Origin: Ramlibacter terrae
Lineage (GTDB): Bacteria > Pseudomonadota > Gammaproteobacteria > Burkholderiales > Burkholderiaceae_C
Assembly: GCA_013127575.1 (NCBI GenBank)
Contig: CP053418.1
Span: 3,782,001 to 3,846,000, forward strand
Direction: 5' to 3'
DNA length: 64,000 bases
Part shown: positions 53,620 through 63,392 of the stretch, one piece after another
Layout: the number at the start of each line of letters is the position of its first letter
Numbering within the stretch: position 1 is the first letter of the stretch
Translations under genes and position numbers: made by a program
The notes under the pieces: generated by a model
The model's input: the letters and a program-made list of their open reading frames with translations, nothing else
What the model was told of the DNA's origin: nothing
Database searches by the model: none

Positions 53620-54358
53620 CTAGTTTGCAAGCGCCTCGCGCACCGCGCTCAATTGCCGGCGCGAGACCGCCAGCGATTCGTCGATGCCGCTCAGCCGGAC
53701 GGCCCAGCCTTCGCCTTCCTCGGGGTCGAAATGCTTTTCGAGCGCGCGGACCGCGCGCCGCGAGACCAGGGGCATTGCGGTGGACACGCAGGAACTGCGC
53801 GCCGTGCCGCTCCTCGAGGTCGCTCAGGGAGCCATCCAGAATATAGCTTCTGGCCGCCGTGCGGACCGTGATGTATTTGAGCTCCGCCTTGAAATACAGC
53901 ACTTCGACGACCGGCACGCGCTCGGTGCGGCCGCGGTCCTGGATCACCGGGACCTCCTGCTCGGTCTCCTGCCCGCCGTGGCGGGCCTGCACCGCCCGCT
54001 CCACCTTGTTCAGCGCGAGCTGCAGCCTTTCGAGCCGCACCGGCTTGGTCAGGTAGTCGACCGCCTCCGGGTCGAAGGCGCTGACCGCGTGTTCGGCATA
54101 GGCGGTGACGAAGACCACCGCGGGTGCATCGGGCAGGCCGCGCAGCACGCCCGCCAGCGCGAGGCCGTCGGCGCCCGGCATGTGGATGTCCAGCAGCACC
54201 GCGTCGAACGACTGGCGTCGCAGGTGCTCCATGGCACGGGCGGCGTTGGCCGCCTCGCCCGCGACCTCCGCCGCGGGCGCGGTGCAGTCGGCGAGCAGCG
54301 TGCGCATGCGCGAGCGCGCGAGCGGCTCGTCGTCCACCAGCAGCATCTTCAGACCCAT
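53620..54358 (-). CDS. LytTR-family response regulator
   Basis: 245 aa after repair. Receiver domain: DDEPLARSRMRTLL, phospho-acceptor Asp in AVLLDIHMPGADGLAL, Thr and Lys in VFVTAYAEHAVSAF and YLTKPVRLERL. LytTR DNA-binding domain: VLYFKAELKYITVRT, SLSDLEERHGAQFLRVHRNALV. One extra C is present near 53772 at CCTGG; removing it restores NALVSRRAVRALEKHFD and a C-terminus ending REALAN. It pairs with the LytS-like kinase just upstream (AlgR/FimS-like arrangement near hem genes). Confidence 0.9.
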
Positions 54359-54374
54359 GGTTGCGTGCCCCTCT

Positions 54375-55428
54375 TCATGCCGGAACCTCCATCCGTACCT
54401 GGTACAGCCCGTCGATCAGCGCCGTCTGGAACTGCGCCTCCACGTCGTGCAGCAGCCGCAGCCGGTTGCGCACGTTGTCCTGCGCCAGCCCGTGCCCGGG
54501 ACGTCCCTGCCCCGAGGGCACCGTGTTGGTCACCTTGATGACCACCACGCCGCCGGGCGCTGCGTGGTCACCTTCACGTCGGCGCCCGTGGGACTGGGCT
54601 CGACGCCATGCTTCACCGCATTTTCCACCAGCGGTTGCAGGAACAGCGCCGGCACCCGGGCGCTGCCCGCCAGCGGATCGATGGACCACTCCACCCGCAA
54701 CCGGTCGCCGAAGCGGACCTCCTCGATCGCGAGATAGCGGCGCGCCACCTGCACCTCTTCGGCAAGGGTAACGGATTCCCCCTGCTCCACCAAGACATGC
54801 CGGAACAGCTCGCTCAGGTCCTCCAGCAGCGACTCGGCGCGCCCCGGGTCTTCGCGCACCAGGGCGATGGCGCTATTGAGGCTGTTGAACAGGAAATGCG
54901 GCCGGATGCGCGCCTGCAATTCGGCCAGCCGCGCCGTCGTCTCCGCCGGCGTGCGGCCCCGGGCGCGCAGCGCCAATGCCGCCACCAGCAGCGCCGAGAG
55001 CAGCGCGCCGGTGAAGGCCGACGCGACCCACGGCACTTCGACAGGCCGCGCGACCAGCGCCAGCAGCCCGCAGCCGTAGAGGCCGGAGACCGCGCCGAGC
55101 GCGATGCCGCAGGCATGCTGGCCGGCGTGCGGCAGGCGCGCCAGCCAGCGCTTGCAGCCGCAGGCGATCAGCAGCCAGCCGAGAGTGCCGGGCAGCGCCG
55201 CGCCGCTCAGGATGGCCATCTGCCCCAGCCACATGGCGAGGCCGGTGGCCCCGAACATGGCCGCCACCGCCATGATCACTTCGACCAGCAGCACGGCCCG
55301 GACCACCACGCCCAGCTGGCAGGCATCGAACAGCAACGCGCGCTGCACCCGCGCCTGCACGCGGCGCTGCGCCGGCGTGGGGCGGCCGGAGAGTTCTGGA
55401 ACGCGGATAATAGTTCGGAGTCGTTCAT
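54375..55428 (-). CDS. LytS/FimS-like sensor histidine kinase
   Basis: About 351 aa. Four to five membrane segments (QLGVVVRAVLLVEVIMAVAA; LGWLLIACG; AFTGALLSALLVAALAL), then the His_kinase (LytS) domain with the phosphorylated His in ELQARIRPHFLFNSLNSAIAL, the N box LQPLVENAVKHGV and a C-terminal ATPase end. Bases are missing near 54555 (CCAGG to CCGG fits) and near 55386. With the latter repaired the start is ATG 55428 (MNDSELLSAFQNSP), which resembles relatives; otherwise ATG 55480 gives an unusual Pro/Arg-rich extension. Confidence 0.85.
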
Positions 55429-55525
55429 CGGGATCCGGGCGCGCGGGGCGCGCGGCTGTCGGGGCTTCCTCCAGCCTCATTATTGGTGAATCGGCGAGCA
55501 AGCCCATCTTTTCTCTGCATCCCCT

Positions 55526-56916
55526 ATGAGTCAACTCGATACCAAGTCCGAGGCGTGGTCCGCGCTGTTCAGCGAACCCATGAGCGACCTCGTCAAGCGC
55601 TACACCGCAAGCGTCTTCTTCGACAAGCGGCTTTGGCAGGCGGACATCGAAGGCTCGCTGGCGCACGCCGCGATGCTCGAACGCCGCCGGGGTGATCGCG
55701 GCCGCCGACCTTGCGCAGATTCGCCAGGGCATGGCGCAGGTGCGCTCCGAGATCGAATCGGGCGCCTTCGAGTGGAAGCTCGACCTCGAAGACGTGCACC
55801 TGAACATCGAGGCACGCCTCACGCAACTGGTGGGCGACGCCGGCAAGCGCCTGCACACCGGCCGCAGCCGCAACGACCGGTGGCCACCGATGTCCGCCTG
55901 TGGCTGCGCGGCGAGATCGACCTGATCGCCGAACTGCTGGTGGGCCTGCAGAAGGCGCTGCTGGTGCTGGCCGAAAAGAACGTCGAAGTGGTGCTGCCCG
56001 GGTTCACGCACCTGCAGGTGGCGCAGCCCGTGAGCTTCGGCCACCACATGCTGGCCTACGTGGAAATGTTCGCGCGCGACCACGAGCGCATGCTCGACGT
56101 GCGCAAGCGCGTCAACCGCCTGCCGCTGGGCGCCGCGGCGCTGGCCGGCACCAGCTATCCGCTGGACCGCGAGTTCGTCGCGCAGCAACTGGGCATGGAA
56201 GGCGTTTGCCAGAACTCGCTGGACGCCGTGAGCGACCGCGACTTCGCCATCGAATTCGCCGCCGCCGCTTCGCTGGTGATGGTGCACGTGAGCCGCATGT
56301 CCGAGGAACTGATCCTGTGGATGTCGCAGAACTTCGGCTTCATCCGGATCGCGGACCGGTTCACCACCGGCTCGTCGATCATGCCGCAGAAGAAGAACCC
56401 CGACGTGCCCGAACTCGCCCGCGGCAAGACCGGCCGCGTGGTCGGCCACCTCATGGGCCTGATCACGCTGATGAAGGGCCAGCCGCTCGCCTACAACAAG
56501 GACAACCGGGAAGACAAGGAGCCGCTGTTCGACACCGTCGACACGCTCAAGGACACGCTGCGCATCTTCGCGGAGATGGCCGAGGGCATCACCGTGGTGC
56601 CGGAAGCGATGGAGCGCGCGGCCCTGCGCGGCTACGCCACCGCGACCGACCCGGCCGACTACCTGGTGAAGAAGGGCCTGCCGTTCCGCGATGCGCACGA
56701 GACGGTGGCGCACGCGGTGAAGGCGGCCGTGTCGCACAACTGCGACCTGAGCGAACTGCCGCTGGCGGTGCTGCAGCAGTTCAACCCGGCGATCGAGAAG
56801 GACGTGTACGACGTCATGTCGCTGCGTGGGTCGCTGAATGCCCGCAACACGCTGGGCGGAACGGCGCCGGCGCAGGTGCGCGCGCAGATCGCGCGGCACC
56901 AGGCGCGCCGGGGTGA
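55526..56916 (+). CDS. argH: Argininosuccinate lyase
   Basis: Last step of arginine synthesis. Motifs: [35 protein letters not shown] (after repair), [20 protein letters not shown], and the signature [20 protein letters not shown]. Breaks: near 55690, near 55880 (CCAGG to CCGG) and near 56908. The last one matters: restoring T in CCGG gives the normal end HQARLG and TGA 56914-56916; unrepaired, the frame runs through hairpin copy 4 into a false 594-aa chimera. 463-464 aa. Confidence 0.94.
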
Positions 56917-56935
56917 GTTCCGGGTCGAAAACCTT

Positions 56936-57048
56936 TTGAACGCGGAGGGCGCGGAGGGGCCGCAGAAGTCGCAGGAGGGAATAGCGAAATCATTTTTCGT
57001 GTTTCTTTTCTGCGTTTTCTGCGCCTCCTCTGCGCCCTCTGTGTTCAA
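56936..57048. repeat. Large hairpin repeat, family copy 4
   Basis: Starts TTGAACGCGGAGGGCGCGG and ends with CTGCGCCCTCTGTGTTCAA; the arms carry a few more mismatches than in other copies. It begins 20 bp after the repaired argH stop and lies between argH and the convergent MBL-fold gene. Confidence 0.88.
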
Positions 57049-57075
57049 GGATTCCGCTCCCGCTTCCAGCGGCCC

Positions 57076-57888
57076 TCAAGCCACCCGCAACGCCCCGCGC
57101 TCGCGCACATCGATCCGCGACTGCGGCAACTGGTACGCGCGGTCGTCGAACAGGTCGACGCCGCACATCAGCGATTCGGCCCAGTCGAAGAAGTCGGCGA
57201 TGGCCTGGCGGCCCCGGATGGGCGCGCCGTGCTGCGGCACCAGCATCTTCACGTCGAGCTGTCGCGCCATGCGCACCCACAGCCGCATCACCTTGTTGGA
57301 CACCATGTAGCGGCGGTGGAAGCCTTCCATGCGCGGGATGTGGGCCTTCAGGTTCGTGACCGGCTCGCGCGCCTCGGCGCCGCTGGTGAGCGACACGCCG
57401 GGTCGCCCGTGAACAGGATCTTGCTGACCGGGTCGTAGAAGTGGAAGTTGCCTTCCGAGTGCAGGAAGTGGGCGGGCAGCAGCCACAGCTCGCTCTCGCC
57501 CAGCGGCAGGCGGCCGCCGGCGTCGGGCACGCCCAGCACGCGGCCCTCGGTCTTTCCGACCTTGGTGAAGTGCGGCACGAACCGCTCCCAGACGCGCGAA
57601 ATCACGAGCGAGGCGCGGGTCGACGTGAGCCAGCGGTCGAGCGACGCGATGATGTCGGGGTCGGCGTGCGACGCCAGCAGCCGGTGAGGTCGCGTGCCGG
57701 AAAGAAGCGGCCCATGGCCGGTACAGCTCGTTGAACGCGAGGTTGCCGCCCGGGTCGATGATCGCGCCGACGCCGTGGTCCACCACCGGGAACTGGTTGG
57801 CCTGCACCGCCTGCCCGTCCTCCTCGATCAGGTCGGTGAACATCAGGCACGCGTGGTGGTCGTTGCGGAATAGCTCGATCGGGGACAA
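57076..57888 (-). CDS. MBL-fold metallo-hydrolase (ODP/flavodiiron-like)
   Basis: 271 aa after repair. Early [24 protein letters not shown], a metal motif of the type [38 protein letters not shown], and [15 protein letters not shown]. The pattern fits MBL proteins related to oxygen-binding di-iron proteins (ODP) and flavodiiron proteins, so a redox or oxygen-sensing role is possible. Three bases are missing, near 57718, 57683 and 57402 (CCTGG to CCGG twice, CCTGG to CCCG once). The start appears to be TTG 57888 with GGAG 8 nt upstream. Confidence 0.8.
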   Translation of the reverse strand: MSPIELFRNDHHACLMFTDLIEEDGQAVQANQFPVVDHGVGAIIDPGGNLAFNELYRPWAASFRHATSPAAGVARRPRHHRVARPLAHVDPRLARDFARLGAVRAALHQGRKDRGPRAGRARRRRPPAAGRERAVAAARPLPALGRQLPLLRPGQQDPVHGRPGVSLTSGAEAREPVTNLKAHIPRMEGFHRRYMVSNKVMRLWVRMARQLDVKMLVPQHGAPIRGRQAIADFFDWAESLMCGVDLFDDRAYQLPQSRIDVRERGALRVA

Positions 57889-58018
57889 GTCAGGGGCTCC
57901 GGTGCAGTTGCGGCAGGCCAATGTAGAAGCCGCACCTGCCGGCCCTGTTGACTTCGGTCAACCGGGATGCAAACCCGCTACGATCCTGCACGAACGAAGA
58001 ACCCGAGGAGACAACCCC

Positions 58019-59171
58019 TTGCCCGTGATCACCAACATCGAGGACCTGCGCGTCCTCGCCAAGCGCCGCGTGCCGCGCATGTTCTACGACTATGCCGACT
58101 CCGGCTCGTGGACCGAGAGCACCTACCGCGCCAACGAAGCCGACTTCGCCAGGATCCTGCTGCGCCAGCGCGTGGCCGTGAACATGGAAGGCCGCAGCAC
58201 CCGCACCACCATGATCGGCAGGACGTCGCGATGCCCGTGGCGATCGCGCCGACCGGCCTGACCGGCATGCAGCACGCGGACGGCGAGATCCTCGCCGCGC
58301 GCGCCGCCAAGAAGGCCGGCATCCCGTTCACGCTGTCGACGATGAGCATCTGCTCAATCGAGGACGTCGCCGAAGGGACCGGCGGGCACCCGTTCTGGTT
58401 CCAGCTGTACGTAATGCGCGACCGCGACTTCGTCGAACGCCTGATCGACCGCGCCAAGGCCGCCGGTTGCTCCGCGCTGGTGGTCACGCTGGACCTGCAG
58501 ATCCCGGGCCAGCGCCACAAGGACATCAAGAACGGCCTGTCGACGCCGCCCAAGCCGACGCTGACCAACATCCTCAACCTGATGACCAAGCCGCGCTGGT
58601 GCCTGGGCATGCTCGGGACGAAGCGCCACAACTTCGGCAACATCTTCGGCCACGTCAAGGGCGTGGAGAACATGGGCTCGCTCGCCGAATGGACGGCCAA
58701 GCAGTTCGACCCGCGCCTGTCGTGGGACGACGTCGCCTGGATCAAGAAGCGCTGGGGCGGCAAGATGATCCTCAAGGGCGTGCAGGACGTGGAAGACGCG
58801 TACCTGGCGCGCGATTCGGGCTGCGATGCCGTGATCGTGTCCAACCATGGCGGCCGCCAGCTCGATGGCGCGCCCTCTTCCATCTCCGCGCTGCCGGCGA
58901 TCGTCGATGCGGTGGGCGACAGGATCGAGGTGCACATGGACGGCGGCATCCGCTCGGGCCAGCACGTGCTCAAGGCGATCGCGCTCGGGGCCAAGGGCAC
59001 CTACATCGGCCGCTCCATGCTGTATGGCCCGGGTGCGATGGGCGAGGAAGGCGTCGACCACGCCCTGCGCATCATCCGCAACGAACTCGACCTCTCGATG
59101 GCGTTCTGCGGCCGCACCGACATCCGCCGGTGGACAAGAGCATCCTGCTGCCGGGCAGCTACCCGACCTGA
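58019..59171 (+). CDS. lldD: FMN-dependent alpha-hydroxy-acid (L-lactate) dehydrogenase
   Basis: 384 aa after repair. The FMN-dependent barrel has DLRVLAKRRVPRMFYDYADSG, VAIAPTGLTGMQHADGE, and the active-site signature VSNHGGRQLDGAPSS with catalytic His, then MDGGIRSGQHVLKAIALGAKG. Substrate is an alpha-hydroxy acid, L-lactate by closest resemblance. Two bases are missing: near 58222 (CCAGG to CAGG, restoring GQDVAMPVAIAP) and near 59130 (CCAGG to CCGG, restoring IRQVDKSILLPG). The start is probably TTG 58019 after GGAG; GTG 58025 is an alternative. Confidence 0.9.
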
Positions 59172-59186
59172 TAGGACAATGGGCGG

Positions 59187-60428
59187 GTGAGCAAGATCCG
59201 CCGCATCGCCCACCTCGACATGGACGCGTTCTTCGCGTCCGTGGAGCTGCTGCGCTATCCGCAATTGAAGGGGCTGCCGGTCGTCATCGGCGGCGGCCGG
59301 CGCAAGGTCGACGAGCTGCTGCTGGACCGCTTCGCCGACCGGCCGCTGGGCAAGATCCCGGTCGAGGCCTTTCCGCTGCTGAAGGACTATGTGGGCCGCG
59401 GCGTCATCACGACGGCGACGTACCCGGCCCGCCAGTTCGGCGTGGGTTCCGCGATGGGCATGATGAAGGCGGCCAAGCTGTGCCCGCAGGCGATCGTGCT
59501 GCCGGTGGACTTCGACGAAGTGCGCCGCTACTCGCGCACCTTCAAGGGCATCATCCGCGAGATCGCGCCGCTGGTGGAGGACCGAGGCATCGACGAGGTC
59601 TACATCGACTTCACCGACGTGCCCGGCGGCCAGCGTGAAGGCGGCCGCGTGCTGGCGCGCCTGATCCAGAAGTCGATCACCGAGGCGACCGGCCTCACCT
59701 GCTCCATCGGCGTGGCGCCCAACAAGCTGATCGCCAAGATGGCGAGCGAGTTCAACAAGCCGAACGGCATCTCCATCGTCCACGAAGCCGACGTGCAGAC
59801 GAAGATCTGGCCGCTGCCGGTGCGCAAGATCAACGGCATCGGCCCGAAGTCGGAAGTGAAGCTGCACAAGCTCCATTTGCACACCATCGGCGACATCGCC
59901 GCGCAGTCGCAGCAATGGCTGATCGACAACTTCGGCCAGAGCTACGGCGCGTGGATGCACGACGCGGCGTGGGGACGCGACGACCGCCCGGTGGTGACCG
60001 AGAGCGAGCCGGTCTCCATGAGCCGCGAAACGACTTTCGACCGCGACCTGCACGCGGTGCGCGACCGCGACGAACTCGGCGCCATCTTCACGGACCTGTG
60101 CACCCGCGTGGCCGAAGACCTGCGGCGCAAGGGCTACGTCGGCAAGACGATCGGCATCAAGCTACGCTACGACGACTTCCAGATCGCGACCCGCGACCAG
60201 ACGCTGGAGCAGTACACGGCCGACGCCGCCACCATCCGTCGCACGGCCGGGCAGTGCCTGAAGCGGGTGGACCTCGGCCGCCGCCTGCGGCTGCTCGGCG
60301 TGCGCGTCGGCAAGCTGGCGCGGGCCGACGAACTGCCTGCGCCACCGCCCGCGGCCGAACCCGGCGCGGCCCACATCGCCTCCGAACGCACGCTCGACCT
60401 GTTCGCCGACCAGGCAGGAACCGGCTGA
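59187..60428 (+). CDS. dinB: DNA polymerase IV
   Basis: Intact 413-aa Y-family polymerase. Catalytic motifs: HLDMDAFFASVELLRYP, YSRTFKGIIREIAPLVEDRGIDEVYIDF, SIGVAPNKLIAKMASEFNKPNG, GIGPKSEVKLHKL. A ~30-residue insertion (RRKVDELLLDRFADRPLGKI) lies between the first motif and the TTATYPARQFG block. The C-terminus RTLDLFADQ resembles a beta-clamp-binding motif. GTG at 59187. Confidence 0.94.
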   Translation: MSKIRRIAHLDMDAFFASVELLRYPQLKGLPVVIGGGRRKVDELLLDRFADRPLGKIPVEAFPLLKDYVGRGVITTATYPARQFGVGSAMGMMKAAKLCPQAIVLPVDFDEVRRYSRTFKGIIREIAPLVEDRGIDEVYIDFTDVPGGQREGGRVLARLIQKSITEATGLTCSIGVAPNKLIAKMASEFNKPNGISIVHEADVQTKIWPLPVRKINGIGPKSEVKLHKLHLHTIGDIAAQSQQWLIDNFGQSYGAWMHDAAWGRDDRPVVTESEPVSMSRETTFDRDLHAVRDRDELGAIFTDLCTRVAEDLRRKGYVGKTIGIKLRYDDFQIATRDQTLEQYTADAATIRRTAGQCLKRVDLGRRLRLLGVRVGKLARADELPAPPPAAEPGAAHIASERTLDLFADQAGTG

Positions 60429-60505
60429 CACGCCGAAGCGCCAGGCCGGATTGACGCGGGCTTACGCCCAACTTACAGTGGTCGCCACCCCCGCGGGAGT
60501 GCACC

Positions 60506-60769
60506 ATGACGCTCGAAGACCTGCATCGCATCAAGCAGTGGCAAGTCAACCACCGGGCCGACCGCCCCCCGGAATACCACGCATGGGACGCCACGCTCAC
60601 CCTCTGGCTGATGGGCTGGGTGGGCTGGCTGCCGACGCTCGCCTTCGACGCCTTCTGGGCCGCGCCGGCGTGCACGGTGGCGATGTTCGCGCCCAGCCTG
60701 TACGTGCGCTGGCGCATCCGCGCCCACCGCGCGCGCCGTCTTCGTTGCGACTGGCTGCCGCTGCGTTGA
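60506..60769 (+). CDS. Small two-helix membrane protein
   Basis: Intact 87-aa protein with a soluble start (MTLEDLHRIKQWQVNHRADR), two hydrophobic segments (LTLWLMGWVGWLPTLAFDAFW; PACTVAMFAPSLYVRW) and a basic tail. I do not recognise the family. Located between dinB and the enoyl-CoA hydratase, in the same direction. Confidence 0.7.
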   Translation: MTLEDLHRIKQWQVNHRADRPPEYHAWDATLTLWLMGWVGWLPTLAFDAFWAAPACTVAMFAPSLYVRWRIRAHRARRLRCDWLPLR

Positions 60770-60798
60770 GCGCTACAGTCTCCGCCAAGGAGACCCCC

Positions 60799-61629
60799 AT
60801 GCAATCTTTCCAGCTGGCCGTGACCGGCCACGTGGCCCATCTCGTGCTGAACCGACCCGAGGCGATGAACACGATGAACCCGCTGTTCTGGCGCGAGCTC
60901 GACGAGGCGCTGGCCACGCTGCACCGCGGCGGCGACGCGCGGGTGCTGGTGGTCTCCTCGACCGGCAAGCACTTCTCGGCGGGCATGGCGCTCGACACCT
61001 TTGGCGGCGCGATCACCATGGACGACGCCAGCGCCGAGGGCCGGGCCGCGATCTTCGACTTGCTGACCGACATGCAGGCCACCTTCACCAAGCTGGAGAC
61101 GCTGCGCATTCCGGTGATCGCCGCGATCCGGGGCGGCTGCATCGGGGGCGCGGTGGACATGGTGACGGCCTGCTGCCTGCGCTATGCCACGGCCGACGCC
61201 TTCTTCTGCGTGCAGGAGATCAACATCGGCATGGTGGCGGACGTCGGCACGCTGCAGCGCCTGCCCAAGCTGCTGCCGATGCCGCTGGTGAAGGAGCTGG
61301 CGTACACCGGCCGCCGCATGCCGGCGGCCAAGGCGCTCGCGCATGGCCTGGTCAATGAAGTGTTCGACTCGCAGCCCGCGATGCTCGAGGCCGCGCTGCA
61401 ATGCGCCGCCGAGATCGCCGCCAAGCCGCCGGTGGCGATCTGGGGCACCAAGCAGGCGCTGCACTACGCGCGCGACCACTCGGTGGACGATGCGCTCAAG
61501 CAGATGGGCTGGCTGCAGGGCGCGATCTGGAGCAACGCGCACGTGGGCGAGGCGATCGCGGCGCTGAAGGCCAAGCGCGCCGGGGAGTTTCCGGCGCTGA
61601 CGCCGCTGCAGTCGTTCCGGGAACTCTAG
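60799..61629 (+). CDS. Enoyl-CoA hydratase/isomerase family protein
   Basis: Intact 276-aa crotonase-fold enzyme. Early HLVLNRPEAMNTMNPLFW, GKHFSAGMALDTF, and the catalytic-loop region IRGGCIGGAVDMVTACCLRYA with EINIGMVADVGTLQRLPK containing the second Glu. Substrate chain not inferable. ATG at 60799 is preceded by AAGGAG with a good spacing. Confidence 0.92.
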   Translation: MQSFQLAVTGHVAHLVLNRPEAMNTMNPLFWRELDEALATLHRGGDARVLVVSSTGKHFSAGMALDTFGGAITMDDASAEGRAAIFDLLTDMQATFTKLETLRIPVIAAIRGGCIGGAVDMVTACCLRYATADAFFCVQEINIGMVADVGTLQRLPKLLPMPLVKELAYTGRRMPAAKALAHGLVNEVFDSQPAMLEAALQCAAEIAAKPPVAIWGTKQALHYARDHSVDDALKQMGWLQGAIWSNAHVGEAIAALKAKRAGEFPALTPLQSFREL

Positions 61630-61632
61630 AGC

Positions 61633-61688
61633 TGTCATCCCGGGCTTGACCCGGGATCCATGGACTGCGGGTCAAGCCCGCAATGACA
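61633..61688. repeat. 52-56 bp palindromic repeat
   Basis: TGTCATCCCGGGCTTGACCC and its mirror at the right end (GGGTCAAGCCCGCAATGACA), centred on CCATGG. It resembles the small palindromic units spread in many proteobacterial genomes, and lies between the convergent hydratase gene and queF. Confidence 0.8.
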
Positions 61689-61690
61689 CG

Positions 61691-62533
61691 TTACTGCCGC
61701 GCCGTCCGTACGTTCGCCGGCAGCGCCATCGGGTGGCTGGTGCGCAGCGGGTTGATGTCCAGGCCGCCGCGGCGGGTATAGCGCGCGTACACCGCCAGCT
61801 TGGTGGGCTTGCAGCGCCGCCACACGTCCATGAAGATCCGCTCCACGCACTGCTCGTGGAACTCGTTGTGGTTGCGGAAGCTCACGGTACTGCAGCAGGC
61901 CGCCCTGCTCGATCTGCGGACCCGTGTAGCGGATCTGGATGCTGCCCCAGTCGGGCTGGCCCGTCACCAGGCAGTTGCTTTTCAGCAGGTTGCTGGTGAG
62001 CACTTCCTCCACCGGCACTTCGTCGAAGCTGGCACGCAGCAGGTCCGGATTGGGGCTGTACTCGGTGCACTCGATGTCCAGCCGGTCGAGGCTGAGGCCG
62101 TCGAGTTCGTGCACCGGCTCGCGGTCGAACAGCTCGGGCGACAGCAGCCTCACGCCGACGCTGGCGTTGCTGCCCGAGCCGCGCCAGCAGGCTTCGGCGA
62201 GGTCGGTGCGCAGCCGGTCGCGCACCGCGTCGGCCGACGCGAACTGCGTGTTGCTGAAGCTGCCCGGTACAGCTTGAGCGACTTGCTCTCGATGATGTTC
62301 GGCGTCTCGCAAGGCACCGTGAAGTGCGCGATGGCGAGCTGCGGCTTGCCGCGCGGGTTGAGCCAGCTCAGCTCGAAGGCCGTCCAGAGGTCGGCGCCGA
62401 AGAACGGCAGCGCGCCGTGCAGGCCGAGCTCCTGCCGCTTGGGCGCCCGCGCCAGCGGGTACAGCAGGGTCGGATCGTAGTGGTCCGGAAAAGGGACGGT
62501 CTTGCCGAGTTGCGATTCTTCAGGGGAATTCAT
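61691..62533 (-). CDS. queF: NADPH-dependent 7-cyano-7-deazaguanine reductase
   Basis: Reduces preQ0 to preQ1 in queuosine synthesis. Two halves of the long QueF: N-terminal [19 protein letters not shown] and [17 protein letters not shown]-terminal with [17 protein letters not shown] and the catalytic Cys in [19 protein letters not shown]. Two breaks: near 62268 (CCTGG to CCGG) and near 61889 (two bases lost at CCTGG, restoring [11 protein letters not shown]). 281 aa after repair. The start overlaps the oxygenase stop as ATGA. Confidence 0.94.
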
Positions 62534-63392
62534 TCGAAGCGCCGCTCCCGCAGCCATTTGGTGGCGATCCACTTTTCGCCCGCCGTCACCGGCGAGCCGC
62601 CGTGCAACGAACGCGTGGCCGGGTGGGCGCGCTCGTAGCTGAAGAAGACGGCGTTGCCGCGCTTGGGCGCGACTTCGAGGTGCACGTCGGGGAAGACCGT
62701 GCCGCCGCCCTTCTCGGGTTCGCCGAGGTACATGATGATCGTGGCGACGCGCTGGCCGCCGCGCTTGAGGATGGTGGGCGTGCCGGGCTCGTGCGGGTCG
62801 AAGTAGTCGTAGTGCGGCTTGTACTCGGTGCCCGGCGTGTAGTGCAGCACCTGCAGCCCTTCGCCGTTCTCCTCGGGCCAGTTCACCAGCCGCGCGATGC
62901 GCTGCTCGATGCGGCGCACGAGCGCGTTCTCGCCGCGCTGGAAGAACATGCCGTTGCTGGTGCGGTCGGCATTGACCTCTTCGCCACCGGTGCGCGTGGC
63001 CACGGTGAGCGAGCGCGCCAGCCGCGGCTTGGCCAGTTCGACCAGCTGCTCGCATTCCTCGTCGGAGAGCAGCCCGCCGAACACCACCACGCGCGGGTTG
63101 TACATGGCCTGCAGCACGCAGACCCGCCGGTCGCCGGCGTCCAGGTAGAGCGGCGCTTCGTCGAGGCTGGGGTCGGGCACCGGCACGGCCGCGGGCAAGC
63201 CCTGCTGCTGCGCCGGCCTTCGAGGTGGCCGCGCAGCACCGACTCCATCGCCTCCACGGCAACGTCTTCCTTCCAGCCCGAGGCCAGCATCGCCTTGAGC
63301 ACCGACTCGGCGCCGTGGCCGGCTTCGGCCTGTTCGACGATCCACTTGCGCAGCTCGGGGGTCACCTGCTGGCGGGTTTCGGTTGTGCTCAT
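62530..63392 (-). CDS. 2OG-Fe(II) oxygenase, prolyl-4-hydroxylase-like
   Basis: 287 aa after repair. A helical N-terminal part (residues ~1-55; [40 protein letters not shown]) looks UBA-like. The oxygenase part has [43 protein letters not shown], iron ligands in [19 protein letters not shown] and the distal His in [24 protein letters not shown]. One base is missing near 63218 (CCAGG to CCGG). The partner substrate is unknown. Between queF and yaaA. Confidence 0.88.
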
